Positions 1 through 3,648 of a DNA stretch of 6,902 bases are shown here, piece by piece (within the stretch, counting starts at the first letter, position 1; each line of letters begins with the position of its first letter). Both the position numbers and the translations under genes were made by a program. The notes below the pieces were generated by a model. It was not told the origin of the DNA and searched no databases. It saw only the letters and a program-made list of their open reading frames with translations. The stretch is from an uncultured Lachnospiraceae bacterium (GTDB taxonomy: Bacteria; Bacillota_A; Clostridia; Lachnospirales; Lachnospiraceae). The stretch covers positions 1 to 6,902 of the forward strand of contig CAMWWS010000141.1 in NCBI GenBank assembly GCA_947178085.1. The letters are read 5' to 3'.

Positions 1-529
1 TTACGGCCGCAACATCAATCAGTGCAAAACGGAAACGCTGCTCTCGTATCTGACTTTTCAGGGATTCCAATGAAAAAAGAATAATGACTTCCAAAGAAGA
101 TGCTTTCCCCATATTGATTATACCTGCAATATAGCTCGTACCCGTAGAGGGTGAGGTGAAGGTGTATGAATAATGGCTTGCGGAAACATTACTTTGCGAA
201 TTATCCAGACATTCTTCAAGAAGCTTATTTTTGGATGCAGCTTCGTCTGAATCGCTTAATTGATTGTAAAGAAAAGGAATGCCGTTATCAATAACAAAAA
301 AAAGATAATTATCCTGCGATTCCATTTTGGAAAGCCATTCCATGGAAATCACAGTCTGATGCTCTAAATTGGTAGTAATAGTATTAATGTCATTTTCAAA
401 GGATTGGAATTGGTTTCTATACAGACTCCGCTCTGATACATAAAGGTAACAAAGGGACATAATAATCATAATGGCAGCAGTACTTCCGGCACACAGCAGA
501 GTGAGTCGGAGGTGGACTTTTTTGAACAT
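1..529 (-). CDS. Sensor histidine kinase, N-terminal part (runs off the left edge)
   Basis: The frame opens at ATG 529-527 (MFKKVHLRLT...) and stays open for 176 codons to the window edge, so the C-terminus is missing. It shows a short basic N-terminus and a hydrophobic segment at about residues 8-30 (LLCAGSTAAIMIIMSLCYLY). A polar, presumably extracytoplasmic region of about 135 residues follows, and a second hydrophobic stretch begins near residue 168 (FALIDVAAV). TM-sensor-TM directly downstream of an OmpR-type regulator is the standard layout of a membrane sensor kinase. The HAMP, His-box and ATPase domains would lie beyond the window and are not seen. I do not recognise the sensor fold; a small Cache/PDC-like domain is possible. 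A modest AAGGA (541-545) lies about 11 nt before the start. The 121-nt gap after the regulator is long for an operon and holds a large hairpin. The kinase call rests on context; the membrane topology is seen directly. Confidence 0.78.
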   Translation of the reverse strand, partial: MFKKVHLRLTLLCAGSTAAIMIIMSLCYLYVSERSLYRNQFQSFENDINTITTNLEHQTVISMEWLSKMESQDNYLFFVIDNGIPFLYNQLSDSDEAASKNKLLEECLDNSQSNVSASHYSYTFTSPSTGTSYIAGIINMGKASSLEVIILFSLESLKSQIREQRFRFALIDVAAV

Positions 530-554
530 TGCAGGGTAATTCCTTTCTGGGTAC

Positions 555-634
555 GAGTTTGGACTAAATGAATAAAAACGGGGTTCCGATGCAGTGGCAA
601 GTCACCCCTTATTTTATTCATTTAGTCCAAACTC
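555..634. repeat. Long inverted repeat (23-bp perfect stem) between regulator and kinase
   Basis: Arm 555-577 (GAGTTTGGACTAAATG...) is perfectly complementary to 612-634. Past a small internal loop (578-579 against 609-611) the stem resumes for 5 bp, GGGGT 580-584 with ACCCC 604-608, leaving a 19-nt loop at 585-603. Neither side has a T-run, so it is not a typical intrinsic terminator. It lies inside the presumed regulator-kinase transcript, 17 nt after the regulator stop. It could lower kinase expression, act as an RNA processing or stability element, or be a small palindromic insertion. No target-site duplication is obvious at its ends. Confidence 0.85.
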
Positions 635-647
635 TGGTTATTGAAAT
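633..647 (+). repeat. 15-bp direct repeat, copy 1
   Basis: TCTGGTTATTGAAAT occurs exactly here and again at 3587-3601 in the same orientation. This copy overlaps the outer end of the right arm of the inverted repeat by two bases and ends 3 nt before the regulator stop codon. The significance is uncertain: it may mark an old rearrangement or be chance. Confidence 0.5.
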
Positions 648-650
648 TGC

Positions 651-1319
651 TTATTGTAAACTATATCCGACGCCGCGTATAGTAAGAATCTTGAGCTTGC
701 TTCCTGTTATTTTCAGTCGTCTGCGTAGGAAATGGATGTAGTTGTCGAGATTTCCTTCTTCTACATCGCTGTCAGGGCCCCATACTTTGAGCAGTAAAGT
801 GGTTCTTGAAAGTGTCTGCCCTTTGGAACGCAGAAATACTTCAAGAAGAGCGGATTCTCTCTTAGAGAGGGTACAGCTGCCGGAGGGTCCTATGAGATTG
901 CATTCAGCGGCGTGCCATGTGACATCCTCAACTGTCAGTGCATCATGCTCTGTCAGGGTACGCGGTCTTCTGGTGACGCAGCGGATTCTTGCAAGAAGCT
1001 CTTCAAAAGCAAAGGGTTTAACCAGATAATCGTCGGCTCCGAGGTCAAGCCCCGTCACCTTATCAGATAAAGAGCCTAATGCCGTAATAAGGATGATGGG
1101 AGTGGTAATGTCTTTTTTCCTGAGGGCAGACAGAACATCGGAACCTTCCATATGGGGAAGCATTCTGTCCAACAGGATAATATCATATATGTTCTGCTCC
1201 CCGTAGAAAAGCGCTTCTTCTCCGTCCTGACAGGAGTCTACTATGAAGCCTTCCTCTTCCAGTCGGTATACAAGAGCGCTGTTTAGTTGTTTGTCGTCTT
1301 CCGCAAGTAGAATTCTCAT
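651..1319 (-). CDS. OmpR/PhoB-family two-component response regulator
   Basis: This is a 222-residue DNA-binding response regulator of the usual length for the family. The receiver domain (residues 1-120) has the acidic pair D8/D9, phosphoacceptor D51 in the DIILLDRMLP motif, switch residue T79 in ILITA, Y98 and the invariant lysine K101 in VKPF. The winged-helix effector (about 125-222) has the typical LSKRESALLEVF start, the recognition-helix region NLDNYIHFLRRRL and the closing RGVGY hairpin. The ATG at 1319 gives the family-typical start MRILLAEDD. An in-frame ATG at 1331 would add four residues (MIII) but lies only 1 nt after the AAAGGAG, while 1319 lies 13 nt after it, so the true start is ambiguous. 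The kinase gene follows on the same strand. The promoter carries a direct repeat also found before the first lipoprotein gene, which suggests autoregulation. The signal sensed is unknown. Confidence 0.96.
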   Translation of the reverse strand: MRILLAEDDKQLNSALVYRLEEEGFIVDSCQDGEEALFYGEQNIYDIILLDRMLPHMEGSDVLSALRKKDITTPIILITALGSLSDKVTGLDLGADDYLVKPFAFEELLARIRCVTRRPRTLTEHDALTVEDVTWHAAECNLIGPSGSCTLSKRESALLEVFLRSKGQTLSRTTLLLKVWGPDSDVEEGNLDNYIHFLRRRLKITGSKLKILTIRGVGYSLQ

Positions 1320-1332
1320 TATTATAATCATG

Positions 1333-1339
1333 CTCCTTT
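1333..1339 (-). promoter_or_regulatory. Ribosome binding site of the response regulator, with two possible starts
   Basis: AAAGGAG on the minus strand. The first in-frame ATG (1331) begins 1 nt after it and the second (1319) begins 13 nt after it; neither is ideal. The second is chosen because the receiver domain normally begins at MRILL. The 21 nt from GGAG to the start (1316-1336) match the initiation region of the first lipoprotein gene (3632-3652) at 18 positions. Confidence 0.7.
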
Positions 1340-1395
1340 ATCAGCCTGCAAGTTTGTGTCCCGTTAAAATCAATTTCTGATTTTCACTGTGTAAA

Positions 1396-1404
1396 ATTAT
1401 ATCA
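1396..1404 (-). promoter_or_regulatory. Candidate second promoter of the regulator operon (extended -10)
   Basis: TGATATAAT on the minus strand is a consensus -10 with the TG extension. No convincing -35 is seen 17 nt upstream. It lies 38 bp downstream of the box-linked -10 at 1434-1439. A matching TGATATCAT occurs at a similar place in the lipoprotein promoter region (3574-3582). Confidence 0.45.
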
Positions 1405-1433
1405 CATTTACTGCCGATATCTATATATGAATT

Positions 1434-1476
1434 ATTATAAGTATTTTATCATAGTAATCTCTAATTATTCTCTAAA
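1434..1476 (-). promoter_or_regulatory. PhoB-like direct-repeat box and -10 of the regulator operon
   Basis: Read on the minus strand, TTTAGAGAATAATTAGAGA (1476-1458) holds two TTAGAGA repeats exactly 11 bp apart. After 18 bp comes a consensus -10 TATAAT (1439-1434). The second repeat occupies the -35 position, which otherwise has no TTGACA. This is the geometry known for PhoB/OmpR-type activators, which bind tandem 11-bp repeats in place of the -35. The same arrangement precedes the first lipoprotein gene (3499-3540). Autoregulation by the adjacent regulator is inferred. Confidence 0.65.
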
Positions 1477-1520
1477 AATGTTTTTGTGATAATATAGCTT
1501 TAAAAACATATAATTTTAAG

Positions 1521-1550
1521 TTGACAAGGAACAAATGTTTGAGGTAATCT
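1521..1550 (+). promoter_or_regulatory. Candidate sigma-A promoter of the HD/YwgA-like cassette
   Basis: A perfect -35 TTGACA (1521-1526) is followed after 18 bp by a weak -10 TAATCT (1545-1550). Transcription would start near 1557, just upstream of the AAAGAGG at 1568-1574. That placement supports initiation near 1584 rather than at the downstream GTG/ATG at 1752-1757. Confidence 0.45.
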
Positions 1551-1567
1551 ATATTTAGGTAGTGACT

Positions 1568-1574
1568 AAAGAGG
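1568..1574 (+). promoter_or_regulatory. Ribosome binding site pointing to an AUA start for the HD gene
   Basis: AAAGAGG, with GAGGT (1571-1575) complementary to the 16S rRNA tail, lies 8-9 nt before codon ATA at 1584. An in-frame stop (TAA 1575-1577) closes the frame just upstream, so the start must lie between 1578 and the conserved RDPIHG motif at 1596. That stretch has no ATG, GTG or TTG. Confidence 0.6.
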
Positions 1575-1583
1575 TAACATTTT

Positions 1584-2891
1584 ATATATCAATTTCGAGA
1601 CCCGATTCATGGTTTTATTTCCGTTTCTGAGGAAGAAAAAAGCATAATTGATTCAAAACCGTTTCAAAGACTGCGCAATATTAAACAGCTTGCCACTACT
1701 TATCTTGTTTATCATGGAGCAGAACACACTAGATTTGGACATTCAATAGGAGTGATGCACCTTGTTTCTAAAACGTTTGATGCTGTAGTAGAAAAAAATC
1801 CCAATCTTTTTTCAACAAATAAGATAGAAAATTATACAATATGCCAATACTACAGACAAATTCTGCGTTTAGTTGCATTAACCCATGATTTGGGACATGC
1901 ACCTTTTTCACATGCTTCAGAAGAGTTGTTTCCAGACAAAAAAAGGCATGAGGATTATACGAAAGATATAATTTTCAATACTGAAATTGGAGAATATATT
2001 AATAAAATCGGACATAAATTTCAAAAGACATATGGTGATGAATACCCTATAACACCCAAAATTATATGGATGATATATAACGGCGATACTTTTGAACCTG
2101 AATATAAGACGCCGGATTTTCTCTTTCTTCAAGGATTTATGGATGGGGAGCTTGACTGCGATAAAATGGACTACCTGTTGCGGGACTCAAAATTTTGCGG
2201 GGTAAGTTATGGAAAGTATGATTTAGAACGATTTATATCAACATTGACTGTTTATAAGTCTGCAAATACTATGAAACTTGCGATAGAAAAAGGCGGGATA
2301 CAGGCTCTTGAGGAATTTATTCTTGCACGATATTTTATGTTTATTCAGGTCTACTTTCATAAGACGAGACGGTATTTTGATAAGCAATTGATAAAAGCGT
2401 TAAAAGCAATACTTCCTAATGGACATTATCCTGAAGATGTAGAGGAGTTTTTAAAGTGGGACGATAATCGTGTTATGTATGAACTCAATAATAGCAATAA
2501 TCCGGATGTCAGACCATTCATAGACCGAGCCACTATGACCTGTGTATATGAAACACCGGCACATGCAGATTCTGCTGAGGAAAATGTATTTAACATGATT
2601 TGTAATACACTTGATGATTTATGTAAAAAGGAAAATATCTTAATAGATAAAATAGATAAAGCAGCGCATAAGCTACAACCTCTTTATTTTGCAACTAAGG
2701 ATAAAGAGGATGATAGCGGAAGGGCAATCATTATATTGGACAGGAAGACATCCCAGCCAAGAAATCTAATGGAGGAGTCAAGGATTTTAAACGGAATAAT
2801 TGAGCCGACTAATATATGGCGTATTTATGTTAGTAAATCAGAAGCAGGAAAAGCGGAAAAACAAATAGCAAGGTTATTAAAAGGCAGGTAA
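1584..2891 (+). CDS. SAMHD1/YwfO-like HD-domain phosphohydrolase (putative dNTPase), non-canonical AUA start
   Basis: Read from AUA 1584 this is 435 residues, about the length of Bacillus YwfO. It opens MYQFRDPIHGF, matching the family's conserved DP(I/V)HG start, then FQRLRNIKQL and HTRFGHSIGV. Metal ligands expected from SAMHD1 are present: H53 (FGHS), H101-D102 (THDLGH) and D193 (CDKMDYLLRD). So are equivalents of its other active-site residues: R50, H105, H110, H122 (RHE), Y197 and D201. Family members hydrolyse dNTPs or related phosphate esters in the cytosol; the substrate here is unknown. No ATG, GTG or TTG exists before GTG 1752, and starting there would delete the first 56 residues including H53. 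AAAGAGG lies about 9 nt before the AUA. Either AUA is used, an ATG was lost (start-codon mutation), or one base is miscalled. The rest of the frame is intact and base composition is far more AT-rich than the flanking genes. The YwgA-like gene follows after 4 bp. Confidence 0.88.
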   Translation: MYQFRDPIHGFISVSEEEKSIIDSKPFQRLRNIKQLATTYLVYHGAEHTRFGHSIGVMHLVSKTFDAVVEKNPNLFSTNKIENYTICQYYRQILRLVALTHDLGHAPFSHASEELFPDKKRHEDYTKDIIFNTEIGEYINKIGHKFQKTYGDEYPITPKIIWMIYNGDTFEPEYKTPDFLFLQGFMDGELDCDKMDYLLRDSKFCGVSYGKYDLERFISTLTVYKSANTMKLAIEKGGIQALEEFILARYFMFIQVYFHKTRRYFDKQLIKALKAILPNGHYPEDVEEFLKWDDNRVMYELNNSNNPDVRPFIDRATMTCVYETPAHADSAEENVFNMICNTLDDLCKKENILIDKIDKAAHKLQPLYFATKDKEDDSGRAIIILDRKTSQPRNLMEESRILNGIIEPTNIWRIYVSKSEAGKAEKQIARLLKGR

Positions 2892-2895
2892 AAGT

Positions 2896-3387
2896 ATGGA
2901 TTATCAAAGAGAAAATATTTTGCAGATTATTTCTAAATTAACCGATAAGGCAGGAGCTCCTTGTAAGAAAAAATTACAGAAAATAATATATCTCATTGAA
3001 GAATATGGTGTGGATTTAGGATTTGAGTATAAAATCCATATTTATGGACCGTATTGTATAGATTTAGATTATACGCTCTGTGAGCTGATGGCAGAGCAGA
3101 ATCTTTGTATTACATATACTAATAAGGGTCATATACTTAAGTGCCGTGATGAAATAAATTATGATAATATTGATAAAAATATGGAACATGTGATTGATAT
3201 ATTTGGTAAAAAAACGGCTGTACAATTAGAGCTTATTACTACAGCGCTGTTTGCTGAACGGCATATTGAAAATAAGAGCGATGTGGGTATTATTAATGCT
3301 GTTAAGAAAATAAAGGGGAGCAAATTCTCTGAAGAAAAGATTAAAGATGCAATAAAACTATTAAAAGAAAAAGATTATATAAAATGA
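2896..3387 (+). CDS. YwgA-like small protein paired with the HD phosphohydrolase
   Basis: A complete 163-residue protein begins at ATG 2896, only 4 bp after the HD stop, with AAAGGCAGG (2879-2887) as a plausible ribosome binding site inside the HD gene end. The two are certainly co-transcribed. The KKKLQKIIYLIEEYG segment (about residues 23-37) and the Y(K)IHIYGPYCIDL segment (about 45-57) resemble Bacillus YwgA, which as I recall neighbours the HD gene ywfO. They also loosely recall the KLQKLLYY start of Panacea/DUF4065 antitoxin-like domains. The rest is charged and helical, with Lys-rich helices at the C-terminus. There is no signal peptide or membrane segment and no recognisable catalytic motif. 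A partner or regulator role for the HD enzyme is inferred only from the pairing. Composition is AT-rich like the HD gene. The reading frame is certain; the function is not. Confidence 0.9.
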   Translation: MDYQRENILQIISKLTDKAGAPCKKKLQKIIYLIEEYGVDLGFEYKIHIYGPYCIDLDYTLCELMAEQNLCITYTNKGHILKCRDEINYDNIDKNMEHVIDIFGKKTAVQLELITTALFAERHIENKSDVGIINAVKKIKGSKFSEEKIKDAIKLLKEKDYIK

Positions 3388-3409
3388 TTTATGCCTATCG
3401 TAGCATAAA
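3388..3409 (+). other. Short hairpin just after the YwgA-like stop
   Basis: TTTATGC (3388-3394) pairs with GCATAAA (3403-3409) around an 8-nt loop. It has no T-run and sits between the stop codon and the real terminator. It may protect the 3' end or be incidental. Confidence 0.4.
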
Positions 3410-3420
3410 GATTATTAAAG

Positions 3421-3456
3421 CCGGAAGAAGTATACAAATTACTTTTTCCGGTTTTT
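3421..3456 (+). terminator. Rho-independent terminator of the HD/YwgA-like cassette
   Basis: CCGGAAGAAGTA (3421-3432) pairs with TACTTTTTCCGG (3440-3451), 12 bp with one G-U pair, around the 7-nt loop TACAAAT. TTTTT (3452-3456) follows at once. It starts 34 nt after the YwgA-like stop and separates the cassette from the lipoprotein operon. Confidence 0.9.
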
Positions 3457-3498
3457 AAGTTGCAGGAAACCTCATCTAAGCTGAATATTTTAAATTAT

Positions 3499-3540
3499 TT
3501 TAGAGATTGTTTAGAGAATAACCTGTTATAACAATATCAT
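3499..3540 (+). promoter_or_regulatory. PhoB-like direct-repeat box and -10 of the lipoprotein operon
   Basis: TTTAGAGATTGTTTAGAGA (3499-3517) holds two identical TTTAGAGA repeats 11 bp apart. A near-consensus -10 TATCAT (3535-3540) follows after 17 bp. There is no TTGACA; the second repeat sits at the -35. The element mirrors 1434-1476 before the response regulator, and the 12-mer TTTAGAGAATAA is shared exactly (3510-3521 and minus strand 1476-1465). Transcription would begin near 3547, giving a leader of about 100 nt. Control by the regulator at 651-1319 is inferred. Confidence 0.65.
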
Positions 3541-3573
3541 GCATGCAGTATAAAGAACGATTGGTTGCGGAAC

Positions 3574-3582
3574 TGATATCAT
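3574..3582 (+). promoter_or_regulatory. Candidate second, extended -10 of the lipoprotein operon
   Basis: TGATATCAT is a TG-extended -10 with one mismatch, 42 bp downstream of the box-linked -10. It corresponds in position and sequence to TGATATAAT (1396-1404, minus) in the regulator promoter region. No -35 is evident. Confidence 0.35.
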
Positions 3583-3586
3583 AAGT

Positions 3587-3601
3587 TCTGGTTATTGAAA
3601 T
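3587..3601 (+). repeat. 15-bp direct repeat, copy 2
   Basis: Exact copy of TCTGGTTATTGAAAT from 633-647, here in the leader of the lipoprotein operon. Confidence 0.5.
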
Positions 3602-3625
3602 AGGGTTTTGCAATTGATTAAGATT

Positions 3626-3635
3626 AAGGAAGGAG
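3626..3635 (+). promoter_or_regulatory. Ribosome binding site of lipoprotein 1, with two possible starts
   Basis: AAGGAAGGAG is a strong purine-rich site. TTG at 3637 begins 1 nt after it and ATG at 3649 begins 13 nt after it, the same ambiguous spacing as in the regulator gene. ATG 3649 is preferred because it gives the signal peptide MKKRRIPALLL, matching the start of the downstream paralog. Confidence 0.7.
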
Positions 3636-3648
3636 TTTGATTATAAGA

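Noticed and set aside
555..634. Inverted repeat as an intrinsic terminator
   Set aside because: No U-run follows on either strand and the stem is mostly AT, so termination is not supported.
742..1029. Plus-strand open frame opposite the response regulator
   Set aside because: It lies antisense within a well-supported regulator gene, has no protein-family signature and no ribosome binding site of note.
1752..2891. HD gene starting at GTG 1752 or ATG 1755
   Set aside because: It would remove the conserved RDPIHG and FGHS motifs including a metal ligand; GGAG lies only about 2 nt before the ATG.
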